Below, piece after piece: positions 1 through 8,601 of a stretch of DNA of 34,432 nt. The stretch covers positions 1 through 34,432 of the forward strand of contig JAPLSP010000055.1 in assembly GCA_026398575.1 (NCBI GenBank). The letters run 5' to 3'. The position numbers and the translations under genes were made by a program. Under the pieces are notes generated by a model that worked only from the letters and a program-made list of their open reading frames with translations, was not told where the DNA came from and made no database searches. Origin of the DNA: Candidatus Sumerlaeota bacterium (GTDB lineage Bacteria > Sumerlaeota > Sumerlaeia > JADFCT01). Numbering within the stretch: the first letter of the stretch is position 1; each line of letters begins with the position of its first letter.

Positions 1-259
1 TTCATCGAGTCCGGCCAGCGGCGCAGTTGTTTCGATTTATCCTGCGGACAAATACAATCAAACCACCGGCACAACGCAGTTCGTCTGCTCATACGTGCTG
101 AATTCGCTGGTCACGCTGATCGCAAGGGGAACCGCGCCGAATGGATATGTGTTCTGGAAATGGCTGCGAGACGGCGCCGACTTCCCGAACAACACATATC
201 GCGACGTGTTGTGTTCGATGGGTGCAGATCATACAATGACGGCGGTTTATCGGCCGTGA
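1..259 (+). CDS. C-terminal end of a secreted repeat protein (InlB B-repeat-like domain), partial
   Basis: An open frame enters from the left edge (codons begin at base 2) and ends with TGA at 257-259. The 85 visible residues contain the pattern YVFWKW, then DFPNNTYRDV, then MGADHTMTAVY, followed directly by the C-terminus. Hydrophobic-x-W, an N-x-T turn and a closing T-x-TAVY strand are what I know from bacterial InlB B-repeat / 'divergent InlB B-repeat' domains, which commonly cap long extracellular proteins. The upstream Ser/Thr/Ala-rich stretch would be the preceding linker or Ig-like repeat. The gene converges on the minus-strand gene that ends at 303, with about 43 bp between them and no clear terminator hairpin. 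Nothing can be said about the N-terminal domains, so binding target and activity are unknown. Confidence 0.6.
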   Translation, partial: SSSPASGAVVSIYPADKYNQTTGTTQFVCSYVLNSLVTLIARGTAPNGYVFWKWLRDGADFPNNTYRDVLCSMGADHTMTAVYRP

Positions 260-302
260 TCAGAGCGGTTCTCAAATACGGCAAGACTCATAGGTAAGAA
301 CA

Positions 303-1013
303 TCAGCGCGTTCCCTTGGGATAGCTTGCGGCCCTGATGGTTGCCAGATCGTTGGCGATCTCCGAAGGCAGCTTATTGCGGGTATGTATTTTCCGCGTGC
401 CGCCTCCTGTGTAGGATTGCTGGTTCTTGTTGATCTCCGTCGCCGCCCTGCTGATATTTGCGGGCGTATCCGTAATGGTGATGTTCGTCTGTTCCGAGTC
501 CGTCCACATCCGACGGCCTTGGGATGTGGCCTCTTCCTTGCCCTCGCTGGTATAGAGCATGGTCTCCAACGCTTCGACGACAAAGTTGAAGTAAGAGCGC
601 GCCTCGTCGCTTTTGGGATCGAGCGATCCGATATTCAGTTTCCAGACTCCAATCTCGATCTTTCCTTTCGCCATGAACTCATTTCGTCCTTCGGGACTCA
701 TGATATGATCCGCGCGGCGCACGTTCTCGGCGGTGTCTTGGATAATGAGGCTTGCGCCGGATAGAATAATTTTGCGATTGGCGGAGCTAATGGTCGCCGA
801 GGTTTGTTTATCCCGCGGCGCCGAGAGTTCGGCGTCCAGAATCGCTTTGATGCGCGGCCCTTCTTCCGGCGCAATCTGGTACATCTTTGTGACCAGCGTG
901 CGCTCGTCAGCGGCATGGGAGGAAAAAGTAAATAAAAACAAATTGATGAGACACAAAGACACAAAGAACTCGAAATAGATTTTTTCCTGAAACATCAAGA
1001 TACATGATTTCAT
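303..1013 (-). CDS. periplasmic protein with secretin-type N-domain(s), hypothetical
   Basis: This 236-residue protein starts at an ATG with an ideal AAGGAG placed 7 nt upstream. Residues 1-34 form a signal peptide (short basic start, hydrophobic FFVSLCLINLFLFTF, cleavage near SSHA-A). Residues about 40-105 follow the secretin/NolW 'short domain' pattern: a strand with MYQIAPEEG, a helix, a variable acidic/charged part, then ANRKIILSGAS and a helix TAENVRRADHIM. The same order of elements recurs weakly at about 140-200 (FNFVVEALETML ... TNITITDTPANISRAATEI), so it may hold two such domains. No pore-forming secretin domain follows, so it is not a secretin itself. It could be a peripheral partner of a secretion or pilus machine, but no such genes are in the window. 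The domain call is by pattern and the role is unknown. Confidence 0.55.
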   Translation of the reverse strand: MKSCILMFQEKIYFEFFVSLCLINLFLFTFSSHAADERTLVTKMYQIAPEEGPRIKAILDAELSAPRDKQTSATISSANRKIILSGASLIIQDTAENVRRADHIMSPEGRNEFMAKGKIEIGVWKLNIGSLDPKSDEARSYFNFVVEALETMLYTSEGKEEATSQGRRMWTDSEQTNITITDTPANISRAATEINKNQQSYTGGGTRKIHTRNKLPSEIANDLATIRAASYPKGTR

Positions 1014-1336
1014 TTTTCAGCTCCTTATCATCGTAATCTATATTTTTCTTCGAAGATTGTCTCTAAGGTTTTTCCCTACCCCCCCTCAAGGGATTCCCCT
1101 ATACAGGAATCAGCAGATTGCTGATGCTGTTTTTTATTGTCTTACCTTTGCTGCTTATACGATACTGCGCGCGCGCAGTGATTAATGGAGCGCAGCTGAT
1201 CTCCCAACCTACAACGGTTTTTATTTGCAGTGTTTCTCGTGGAATTCATATCAGCTGGACTCCAGATGCCGCAATGGCATATTTTATGCTAATATATAAG
1301 GCAGATAATCAAGGGGGCAGGGAAGGAGAATGAGTT
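1014..1336. promoter_or_regulatory. divergent intergenic region
   Basis: This 323-bp gap separates two divergently transcribed genes, so it must hold a promoter for each. It contains the dyad CTGCGCGCGCGCAG around 1165-1178 and an AT-rich stretch (tatgctaatatataagg) near 1286-1303, about 30 nt before the ribosome binding site of the plus gene and a plausible -10 region. I find no -35/-10 pair strong enough to name. An open frame at 1118-1333 crosses the gap but has no start signal or recognisable protein pattern. Confidence 0.3.
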
Positions 1337-1660
1337 ATGCTTGGACAATTGGAAGCTTTGATTCGTTTGCATGAATTGCGCAAACAGGGCACAGAAGGCA
1401 AAAAGCAATCGCGCCGGCAGGTAACAGAGATTGAGCGCTGCAAACTGGAGCTGCCACCGCAATTGATTGATCGGCATGAGTATTTGGTGAAACGCTATGG
1501 AGCAGGCGCCATAGCGCCCATCAAGAATGGCTGCTGTTCGGGTTGCTACGTTCATATGCCCAGTTCCCGCAAGAACATGATTGAAGAAAACATATATGTT
1601 TGTGAACAATGTGGGCGCCTTTTGTATGACGAAGCAAAGGTATATGATCTGGTAGCGTAA
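1337..1660 (+). CDS. short C4-type zinc-ribbon protein (zf-RING_7 / CT398-like C-terminus)
   Basis: The 107-residue product carries the C-terminal zinc ribbon of the CT398/HP0958 family: C67-S-G-C70 followed by C89-E-Q-C92 and the typical GRLLY ending. Family members are usually about 230-250 residues, with a long antiparallel coiled coil in front of the ribbon that in some bacteria binds flagellar or sigma-54 partners. Here only about 60 residues precede the ribbon (helical, KKQSRRQVTEIERCKLELPP), so most of the coiled coil is missing. The start is well fixed: AAGGAG at 1323-1328, 8 nt before the ATG. The gene stands alone, facing convergently toward the Memo/AMMECR1 operon. It is probably a nucleic-acid or protein binding adaptor; the specific role is unknown. 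Confidence 0.75.
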   Translation: MLGQLEALIRLHELRKQGTEGKKQSRRQVTEIERCKLELPPQLIDRHEYLVKRYGAGAIAPIKNGCCSGCYVHMPSSRKNMIEENIYVCEQCGRLLYDEAKVYDLVA

Positions 1661-1802
1661 ATTTACTTTTAATATGCTTTACTAAGTGCATTGTTCGTGT
1701 TGCGCCTGCGAAAACGCAACAAACTTTGCGTCAGTTTTTGCAACAGTGCGATGCATTTTGTTGCATTTGCTTCTGTTCTATCTGGTGATGCATCACTCTG
1801 CA

Positions 1803-3434
1803 CTACTGCTTTTTCTCCCCGAATACTTGCGCTGTAAAGACCAGAAACTTCGTTTCAGGTTTCTTCCATGCGTTTTTAGCTAAGCCGGCTTTTTCCGACA
1901 AGTAGCCAAGAGTTTGCTCCAAATTCCATCCCTGTTCCGGCGCTACTTGGGGCAAAAAAACGGCTTGATAAAATCCCTGCCGCAATACAATTCCGTGCTT
2001 CCCTAGTACGATTTCGTCCGTGGATCGAACCGGCTCCAGGGGAGAAAGCACGGATATTTCGATATCAATATCCTTCAACTCATCCGGGGTGACCGGAGAG
2101 AAGCGATAGTCTTTGACGGCGGCGTTGACCGTGTTTTCACGCACGGTTTCAGCCATGGACATCTGGCCGACGATATGCCCGATGCAGCCGCGCAAATCGC
2201 CCTTCTTGTGCAGCGAGACGAATGCCCCGCACGTGATTTTCATCTTCTCCGCGATCGGGTATGCGCCGCCTTTCAGGTCCGGCGTTTTTTTGCTCTTGAC
2301 GTACATCTCGAGCGTGTCCCGCGCCACGCGCAGCAACGTCTGCTTTTCGGCTTCGTTCAGCGTCACATCGGTTGCGCTCATGATGGCTTTCCTCTCCGAA
2401 GGGGATGAACTCAGCGATGAAGCGGCGCCGGACGAGGGCCAGATTCCAGAATCGCTAAGAAACGCCAGCGACACATAGCTGACGGAATGCTCGTATTTTT
2501 TTTCGCGATCGCCACTGACGGCGTACTTGAGGAGCGCCGGCCTGGTGTCGGGCGGCAGCAGCGACAGCGTCAGCGCAATGGGACAATGCCCGCAGGCCGT
2601 GATCCCGGTTTTGGACTTGTAGTCGAGGAATTTTTCGCGGCTCAAACTCATGATCGCCTGGACGGCGCCCATATCCAGGCGTTCGAGATTGGCGCGGGTC
2701 TGGCCGTCCAGGGGGAACGGCATATAATCGAAATCCGCCCCATAGTGAGTGAAATCGGAGCTGGCAATAACGACGGTGTCTTTATCGAGCGCGCCTTTGA
2801 TCGCGTCGGCCAAAATCGCATAGTCGGCCGCTTCCACCTGACCGGCCATGATGGGAATGATTTTGAAGCTGCCTTCGGGCAGGACGCGGGCCAGGAAAGG
2901 AATCTGAATATCCACGGAATGTTCGCGCGCGTCGGCTTCGGGAAGCGCCTGAATCAAAGGGCATTTGCGCAGCCGCGCCACCGCTGCCGTATCCACCGGA
3001 ATCGGGCCGAAGGGCGTCTCATAACAGTCATTATCGCCGATCGAAAGACCGTGGAACCCAACATAGTGGCTGGGTCCGATGACGATCACACGTTTGGGTT
3101 TTCGCAGCGCGACGGTCTTATAGGCATAAGCCGCCGTTGGGCCGGAATAGGCGTAGCCTGCGTGAGGGACAATGAAAGCGATGGCTTTTTGCGCCGGGAG
3201 GCTGGAGGGAATATCGGCTTGGGCCAGAAAGCCGTCAAGCATGGCGCCCAATTGCGCCCGGTCAGCCGGATACCAGGCGCCCGCTATCGGCGAGCGATGA
3301 GGCTTTGCATGCGCCGGCTTTGCCGCGTCCGAAGCCGCCGGCGCAGGCCCTTCCTTCGCGCCGCATCCGCTGACAACCAAAGCCGCGCCCAAGGAGAAAG
3401 CGATTACGAAAGAATTCAACGAAAGCGCGTTCAT
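1803..3434 (-). CDS. Memo-AMMECR1 fusion lipoprotein (AmmeMemoRadiSam proteins B + A)
   Basis: This 543-residue fusion starts at the ATG at 3434, where AAAGG lies 9 nt upstream; a GTG three codons earlier would sit on the ribosome binding site. Residues 1-24 form a lipoprotein signal with lipobox VSGC. Residues about 45-325 are a Memo domain: PHAGYAYSG, GPSHYVGF, EHSVDIQIPFL, SSDFTHYG and ACGHCPIA carry the conserved metal-site His/Cys residues of this LigB-dioxygenase-like fold. A Ser-rich linker follows. Residues about 355-543 are an AMMECR1 domain with its hallmark LRGCIGHI. The family is known from the three-part AmmeMemoRadiSam set, whose biochemical function is still unclear; no radical SAM partner is visible here. 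It is last in the purB operon, 60 bp after the membrane gene. An exported form of this fusion is unusual. Confidence 0.9.
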   Translation of the reverse strand: MNALSLNSFVIAFSLGAALVVSGCGAKEGPAPAASDAAKPAHAKPHRSPIAGAWYPADRAQLGAMLDGFLAQADIPSSLPAQKAIAFIVPHAGYAYSGPTAAYAYKTVALRKPKRVIVIGPSHYVGFHGLSIGDNDCYETPFGPIPVDTAAVARLRKCPLIQALPEADAREHSVDIQIPFLARVLPEGSFKIIPIMAGQVEAADYAILADAIKGALDKDTVVIASSDFTHYGADFDYMPFPLDGQTRANLERLDMGAVQAIMSLSREKFLDYKSKTGITACGHCPIALTLSLLPPDTRPALLKYAVSGDREKKYEHSVSYVSLAFLSDSGIWPSSGAASSLSSSPSERKAIMSATDVTLNEAEKQTLLRVARDTLEMYVKSKKTPDLKGGAYPIAEKMKITCGAFVSLHKKGDLRGCIGHIVGQMSMAETVRENTVNAAVKDYRFSPVTPDELKDIDIEISVLSPLEPVRSTDEIVLGKHGIVLRQGFYQAVFLPQVAPEQGWNLEQTLGYLSEKAGLAKNAWKKPETKFLVFTAQVFGEKKQ

Positions 3435-3494
3435 CGTTTTCACCCTTTCGGTCTGAAGTATTCGCCTATCCGCTTGGGCCGCGCAAGAATGAAA

Positions 3495-5211
3495 TTAGGG
3501 GACGGGCGGCGCGCCGGCATCAATGCCGGGCTGTCCAGGTTGGTTTTCTTTAACCGGGATATAATATGGCTTTCCGGAACGGCGCGCCATCTCTTCCCTC
3601 ACCAGCAGATATTGAGTGCGGACCGTCGGCACGTCCATTCTCACAAATCCGAATTTATTATAATTTTTAGCAAACTCGGTCCATTCCGGATCGTTTCTGT
3701 AATTCGGATTATTCAATATGCCTTCGGTCACGATAATAACATCGAATTTATTTTCAGCCAAAAAGCTATTGAAGGGGGAATGTTTTGCGTTCGCGGAAAA
3801 CGGTCTCAAGCGCGGAGTATAGATGCAATAATCATAGTCCGCCTCCAACACCAGCCCGGATGTTTTTGAGGAAAAGGAATTCAATAATAGAATCGTTTGC
3901 CGGACCGGCTGCGCAGCGACCGCGCCCCCGACGCTGTCGGGGGTCAGGAAAAGGAGGAATGAAGCCAGTCCCAGCACAGCCAAAGCTTGATGGAAGCGAT
4001 CCTCAATCCCGGGCGTCCGCAGCAAAATCATCGCCGTGATGCCGATCGGAATCGGTATAAGCAGCGAATAATGGTCCCGGGGATAGATCAGCAATATCGA
4101 GAGGAAGGACGGAATCATCAGCAAAAAAACAGGGAAACCAGTTTGCGATGATCCGCGATTTGCTCCATCCACGAGCCATCACCGTCGCCAGAAGCATCAG
4201 GGCGATCCATTGCAGTCCGTTGGCGCGTTTCGGGGGAAGGACACCGTCATAAAGCGGCATCATGGGACGCAATCCAACCAGCAAGGTTCCCGGCGCGATC
4301 CTGGCATTGGTCAATACATGCCTCATAACAAGGCCGGGATTGGCCATAATACACTTGGGGACTGTATTTGCCTGCCCGAAGCATTTCATCCGAATCGTTG
4401 ACGCATCCGTCCAAGGATTCAGATTGCTGGAATTCCATCGAACCCAATTCAAGGCAAAGTGCTGGGTAAATGCGACGAAGCTTCTTTTTTCTTTGTCCAC
4501 GATTGGACAACCCAAAATCGAAACGGCTAAAATACCCGCCAAGGCCAGGCCGCCCGCCGGTATGAGGATGGAACGCAAGCGTTTGCTTCTTGCTCCTTCA
4601 TAAATTAAATAGATAAACAGCAGAATATAAGGCACAAAAAATTCAGGCCGCACATAGGAAGTGACGAGGGAAGTCAGCGCCAGGATCAGAATGAAGGCCG
4701 TTTTTCTCCGTGAGGCATGAGCCAAGGCCAGACCGGCAAGCAGAACGCCAAGGGCAAAATGGCAGACTCGAGGCCAGGTGTATAAATTGCTTTGGCAAAA
4801 CAGGACAAAACTGCTGGCGAGGAAGGCGGCCACAATGGACACTTTTCCTGCGCGAAGGCAAAGGTATGCCAACACCGCCAGCAGCAGCATGCCAATTTTA
4901 TAATTGAAATAGTAAAGCGCCGTATTATCACTGACGATTTTTGAAAGAAGAAAATACCACACATCATAAAATGGTGAAAACGCCGCGTTGGGAAATGGAT
5001 TATGTTTCAGGAAAACGCCGTTGATAAGGCTGCACGTCTCATCATAAAGACCGATGTCAATCCGCTCCTCCAGATGATACACATGATTACGCCATGACAA
5101 GATCAAACCCACGACCGCAATGATATCTACGCCATGGTCGCTGAGCCAGTGGAATACGGCGCGCGCGCCGGCGCCGGGAATTCCTGCCAAACGTCTAATC
5201 GCCAATGCCAT
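3495..5211 (-). CDS. polytopic membrane protein, probably GT-C/GT39-like, interrupted by a frameshift
   Basis: Two overlapping minus-strand frames make one gene of about 571 codons. The 5' frame (from ATG 5211) encodes about ten hydrophobic helices and loses membrane character after IIANWFPC. The second frame picks up with FLLMIPSFLSILLIYPRDHY. The switch occurs at seven A on the plus strand (4123-4129, T7 in the mRNA sense). Removing one base restores a continuous membrane protein through ANWFPCFLLMIPSF, near codon 361. The N-terminal part (GLYDETCSLINGVFLKHNPFP, then many helices) resembles bacterial GT-C type dolichyl/polyprenyl-phosphate sugar transferases. The soluble C-terminus (FDVIIVTEGILNNPNYRNDPEW) is typical of their periplasmic tail, but no catalytic motif is certain. 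It starts 15 bp after purB stops. The shift may be a sequencing indel, a true mutation or slippage. Confidence 0.7.
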
Positions 5212-5226
5212 AGTTCTCTTGCTCCA

Positions 5227-6657
5227 TTATAAGATGCTTTCAGGCTCATAAGAGGCTGCTGCTTCATGAGCGGCAATGACGCCGGCAACGCTTGAGCAAA
5301 AAGCCTTGACCTGTTCCTGCGCCGCGCCCGTGAAAGAGGCGGCGTCCGCCAGCAAGGCCTCGATTTCGCCGGCGGAAAGCGGAATTGCGGGGTCCTCACC
5401 CAGACGGCGCGCCAGATCGTTTTCGCGCTGGCCCTCTTCGCGCATCGCGCGCGCAACGGCGATGGCGTGGCGCTTGATCGCTTCGTGCGCCTGCTCGCGC
5501 CCGGCGCCGCGCTTGACGGCCTCCATCAGGATCGTCGTCGTCGCCAGGAACGGCAGGTAGCGGCGCAGCTCGAATTCCACAACGGGCTTGTTGACGCCCA
5601 TCTCGTTGCAGACGGTCAGGAAAGTTTCGATCATGCCGTCGGCAGCAAAGAAGGCGTCGGGGAGCGCCACGCGCCGCACGACGGAACAGGAAACGTCGCC
5701 TTCATTCCATTGATCGCCGCACAACGCCGCCGTCATATTGAGATAGCCGTTCAGGATCGCCAGGAAGCCGCCGACGCGCTCGCACGAACGAGAGTTCATC
5801 TTGTGCGGCATCGCTGAGGAGCCGACCTGCCCCTCCTTGAACCCTTCGCCCGCCAGCTCCTGGCCGGCCATCAGACGCAGCGTCCGGCAAAAATTCGCCG
5901 GTCCGGAGCCGAGCTGATACAGCGCGGCCACGACTTCATAATCCAGGCTGCGGGGATAAACCTGCCCGACTGCCTCGAGGCGCGCCTTGAACCCCAGATG
6001 CCGCATGATGCGCTCATTCAGGAGCGCGACTTTGGCCGCGTCGCCGCTGAAGAGCGTCAGTTGATCGAGCGCCGTCCCGACCGCGCCCACGATCCCGCGA
6101 AGGGCGTAGCGTTCGAGCGTGGATTCGAAGTGGCGGAATGCGGCGAGCATTTCCTGGCCGAACATCGCGAAGCGCCGCCCGACGGTCGTCGGTTGCGCGG
6201 CGACGTTGTGCGTGCGCGCCGTCAGGACCACGTCCGCATAGCGCCCGGCCAGGCTGCTGATGTGGCGCAGAACCGAAATGTATTTATCGCGCACAAGCCG
6301 CATGGCGTCGCGGACTTGCAGCATCTCGACGTTGTCGGTCAGATCGCGGCTCGTCATGCCTTTATGGATATGCTCATATCCGGCCAGCGAGCAAAACTCC
6401 TCGATGCGCGCCTTGACATCATGGCGCAGCGCGCGTTCGCGTTCGGCGATTCGTTCGAGGTTGATATCGTTCTTGACGCGTTCGTATGCGGCGATGGCTT
6501 CGGCGGGAATATCGAGCCCGAGTTCGGCCTGCGCCCTGGCCACGGCAATCCAGAGTTCGCGTTCGAGACGGACTTTTCCTTCGGGTGACCAGACCGCGCA
6601 CATTTTCGCGCTGGCATATCGCGAGGCCAGGATGTTAGCAATCACGGGCTTTGGCAT
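5227..6657 (-). CDS. purB: adenylosuccinate lyase
   Basis: The enzyme cleaves fumarate from SAICAR and from adenylosuccinate in purine synthesis, acting in the cytoplasm as a homotetramer. At 476 residues it matches the long form of the family, close in size to the animal enzyme. It shows the superfamily signature GSSAMPHKMN at residues 279-288, whose serine is the catalytic base in studied members; the usual proline after MN is serine here. It also has RHDVKA at 78-83, HKGMTSRDLTDN at 98-109 and ARTHNVAAQPTT at 147-158, which hold the conserved His/Thr/Ser substrate contacts. The start is supported by GAGG 8 nt upstream of the ATG. It heads the operon with the membrane protein (15 bp gap) and the Memo-AMMECR1 lipoprotein. 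No other purine genes are in the window. Confidence 0.95.
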   Translation of the reverse strand: MPKPVIANILASRYASAKMCAVWSPEGKVRLERELWIAVARAQAELGLDIPAEAIAAYERVKNDINLERIAERERALRHDVKARIEEFCSLAGYEHIHKGMTSRDLTDNVEMLQVRDAMRLVRDKYISVLRHISSLAGRYADVVLTARTHNVAAQPTTVGRRFAMFGQEMLAAFRHFESTLERYALRGIVGAVGTALDQLTLFSGDAAKVALLNERIMRHLGFKARLEAVGQVYPRSLDYEVVAALYQLGSGPANFCRTLRLMAGQELAGEGFKEGQVGSSAMPHKMNSRSCERVGGFLAILNGYLNMTAALCGDQWNEGDVSCSVVRRVALPDAFFAADGMIETFLTVCNEMGVNKPVVEFELRRYLPFLATTTILMEAVKRGAGREQAHEAIKRHAIAVARAMREEGQRENDLARRLGEDPAIPLSAGEIEALLADAASFTGAAQEQVKAFCSSVAGVIAAHEAAASYEPESIL

Positions 6658-6667
6658 GATATTTACC

Positions 6668-6841
6668 TCAAGATTTTATGTATTGCCGCAGTGTCCAGAG
6701 TTGTAGCATCGCAACCCATCGCCATGTCGGCAGATCCCTGCCCGCGCTAAGGGAAACATATTGATCGGGAACAAACCGATGGATGATGGCCCAGCCCTGC
6801 GGGTCAAGTTTATTGCTCAGCGTATTCAGCGGGGCTTTACG
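6668..6841 (-). pseudogene. 3' fragment of an unidentified gene left between dgt and purB
   Basis: After the dGTPase stop, a second minus-strand frame is open for 57 codons and ends at TGA 6668-6670. Its translation is protein-like rather than random: DPQGWAIIHRFVPDQYVSL, then RDLPTWRWVAMLQLW, then LRQYIKS at the end. It overlaps the last bases of dgt in another frame and has no start signal of its own. The simplest reading is the C-terminal remnant of a gene whose front part was replaced when the dgt segment arrived. I could not assign a family. Confidence 0.45.
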
Positions 6842-8312
6842 GAGACTTAAAAATACTCACATGCTCTTCAGACATCAAGCGCGCATAAAATTCATTTGCA
6901 TATCGGTCCGTCATATTGGCGATAAAATCACAGATGACTCTTTTTTGAAGCAAGTCGTCGCCAGAAAATGCCTCATATTGCTCCCTAAAATCCTTCGGCA
7001 ATAACAGATGACCTTTGGGCGAGTCCAAAGTATCAAAAATATCACGTATGATTTTTTTGCCTCTGTGTTCAGCAATCTTAACTCTCTCGGACATTACCAG
7101 CGCCTCGTAAACATAGTTCTTCAGAATTTCGACTTTTTCCTTGATCATAGGATTAAGGCTTACAGATGAAAGCGCTGGAATTTTCTTGTTGATGGAGGAC
7201 TCAATGCCATTGACATAGTTGTCAATGAGCTCAGACACAAATGAAGCACGACGATACCCACTAGCGCACAGCTTATGCGACGTCTGATATACGCTGACAG
7301 CCAGCAATTTAAGCCATGCTTTGGTCTCTTCAGCATTACTGTGAGCCGCTCCGTTAAGGAATTCTAATACAGGCTCCTCAAAGATAGCGCCAAAAATTTC
7401 ATGAATTATCTTTCCAACACGGTCCGAGCTATATCCACGAATGCCCAAAGCTTCTCCCACCTTGTCCGCAATTCTCTTTATAAGGACATCGTCATCCAGA
7501 CTTGTTAAGATGCTCAGGGGCGAAAGGAATTCAGCCTTAAGAGCATCTTCGAGATCATAGGTGGCATAAGCAATATCATCAGCGATGTCCATGATCTCGC
7601 ATTCAATAGTCTTGAACTTGCCCCCATAGCCCGAACCCGCCACATGCGATTTAATTGCTCTGACGAGTTCGACTTCAGTCTGGTAGTAGCCTTTTACCAG
7701 CTTGATCTTCCGCGCTTCCCTGCTTTTTATTCCCTTTGGTATTCTCGCATCGTACTTAAGAATAGCCGCCAAAGCTCGATAAGTTAGATTCAATCCAACT
7801 CGTTTGTCCAAGCCAGAGACTATGACCTGCAATGGGGAGTTTTCGAGCTTGCCTTCGTCAGGCTCAAGTTTCTCTTTCTTGGCAAGACGGGCCAGTATTC
7901 GCAATGTCTGAGCGTTGCTTTCAAAACCACCATATCCTTGCATGCACTCATTAAGCGCTCGCTCACCATTGTGCCCGAATGGAGGATGGCCCAGGTCATG
8001 CGCAAGAGCTGCCAACTCTACCAGATCTAAATCTACTGAGATACCCTTTTGAAGATAATCCTGACTTGCATTAAGAAAGCGCGCAATACGCTTCGCAATC
8101 TGGGCAACTTCGAATGAGTGCGTCAAGCGATTGCGGAAGGAATCGGATTCGCCTAATGGAAACAGCTGAGTTTTTCCCTGTAGACGGCGAAAGGCAGCTG
8201 AGGAAGTCAAACTGGCGCAATCGCGCTCGAAGGGAGAAGCCGGATCCGCCGAATACTTCTGGCCGACCAACTCAAGCACACGCCGCTTGTCTTGGGATCT
8301 ATACATGAGCAT
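6837..8312 (-). CDS. dgt: deoxyguanosinetriphosphate triphosphohydrolase-like HD protein (dGTPase)
   Basis: The product (491 residues) belongs to the dGTPase branch of HD hydrolases, which convert dNTPs, classically dGTP, to deoxynucleoside plus triphosphate. It has the family opening SPFERDCASLTSSAAFRRLQ, the first metal His in NRLTHSF (H65), the HD pair in LAHDLGHPPFGHNGE (H105-D106) and the later Asp in DIADDIAYATYDLEDAL. I prefer the ATG at 8312, which has AGAGG 8 nt upstream. A TTG at 8381 would add 23 residues with a poor ribosome site and would overlap the upstream small gene. It follows that small gene by 35 bp, probably in one transcript. Its base composition is visibly more AT-rich than purB or the MoxR operon, which suggests transfer. 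dGTPases are housekeeping enzymes in many bacteria but also occur in phage-defence loci. Confidence 0.92.
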   Translation of the reverse strand: MLMYRSQDKRRVLELVGQKYSADPASPFERDCASLTSSAAFRRLQGKTQLFPLGESDSFRNRLTHSFEVAQIAKRIARFLNASQDYLQKGISVDLDLVELAALAHDLGHPPFGHNGERALNECMQGYGGFESNAQTLRILARLAKKEKLEPDEGKLENSPLQVIVSGLDKRVGLNLTYRALAAILKYDARIPKGIKSREARKIKLVKGYYQTEVELVRAIKSHVAGSGYGGKFKTIECEIMDIADDIAYATYDLEDALKAEFLSPLSILTSLDDDVLIKRIADKVGEALGIRGYSSDRVGKIIHEIFGAIFEEPVLEFLNGAAHSNAEETKAWLKLLAVSVYQTSHKLCASGYRRASFVSELIDNYVNGIESSINKKIPALSSVSLNPMIKEKVEILKNYVYEALVMSERVKIAEHRGKKIIRDIFDTLDSPKGHLLLPKDFREQYEAFSGDDLLQKRVICDFIANMTDRYANEFYARLMSEEHVSIFKSP

Positions 8313-8347
8313 ACAAACATCCTCTGGCCGATGTCCGAGCCATCGTC

Positions 8348-8515
8348 CTAGACATTGCGGTTTGCTTTTGTCTTTTGACAAGAATGGCTTATCTTCTGTG
8401 TGCCCGCCCTTGCCGCTTCAAAGAAGATCTTCCTAAGCCGCTCCAAATCCCTTCTAGCTTCCCGGCTAGCCTGCGTGATCGCTTTTGATTTGAATTGTGC
8501 CTGCTCCTGCGCCAT
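8348..8515 (-). CDS. small basic helical protein, copy A of a duplicated module
   Basis: This 55-residue protein has a strong AAGGAG 10 nt before its ATG and a good promoter further upstream. The sequence is basic and strongly helical, with core SKAITQASREARRDLERLRK followed by IFFEAARAG. It is clearly paralogous to the 54-residue protein at 9144-9308: both share K-SKA-(I/V)-x-x-ASR-x-A-(R/K)-RDLE-x-LRK-x-FF at the same place and have similar basic tails. I do not recognise the family. In both places it faces away from a gene encoding the methyltransferase N-terminal domain, and here it is followed by dgt, 35 bp downstream. Size and charge would fit an antitoxin, a small regulator or a partner subunit; that is inference. 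Confidence 0.7.
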   Translation of the reverse strand: MAQEQAQFKSKAITQASREARRDLERLRKIFFEAARAGTQKISHSCQKTKANRNV

Positions 8516-8557
8516 GGGTTATTTGCTCCTTTTTGTGCGAGCTAAAATCTGATTGAG

Positions 8558-8585
8558 TGTGTAAGCGTGGCAATCGCTGAGTCAA
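8558..8585 (-). promoter_or_regulatory. promoter of small gene copy A
   Basis: Read on the minus strand, TTGACT (8585-8580) and TACACA (8563-8558) are separated by 16 bp, a good sigma-70 arrangement. The transcript would begin about 35 nt before the small gene. The element lies in a 55-bp block (8545-8599) that matches 9340-9394 in the other copy of the module at about 40 of the first 50 positions without gaps. Both hexamers and the spacing are retained. Confidence 0.6.
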
Positions 8586-8601
8586 TGGGAAAAATCCGGC
8601 T

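Noticed and set aside
1118..1333. 71-codon plus-strand frame starting MLMLFFIVLPLLLIRY
   Set aside because: Only the first 15 residues look like a membrane segment; there is no ribosome site, and it ends in the ribosome site region of the next gene.
2487..3869. 460-codon plus-strand open frame
   Set aside because: It lies antisense to the Memo-AMMECR1 gene and runs into the membrane gene; its translation is Arg/Gly/His-rich without domains, as expected for the shadow of a GC-rich gene.
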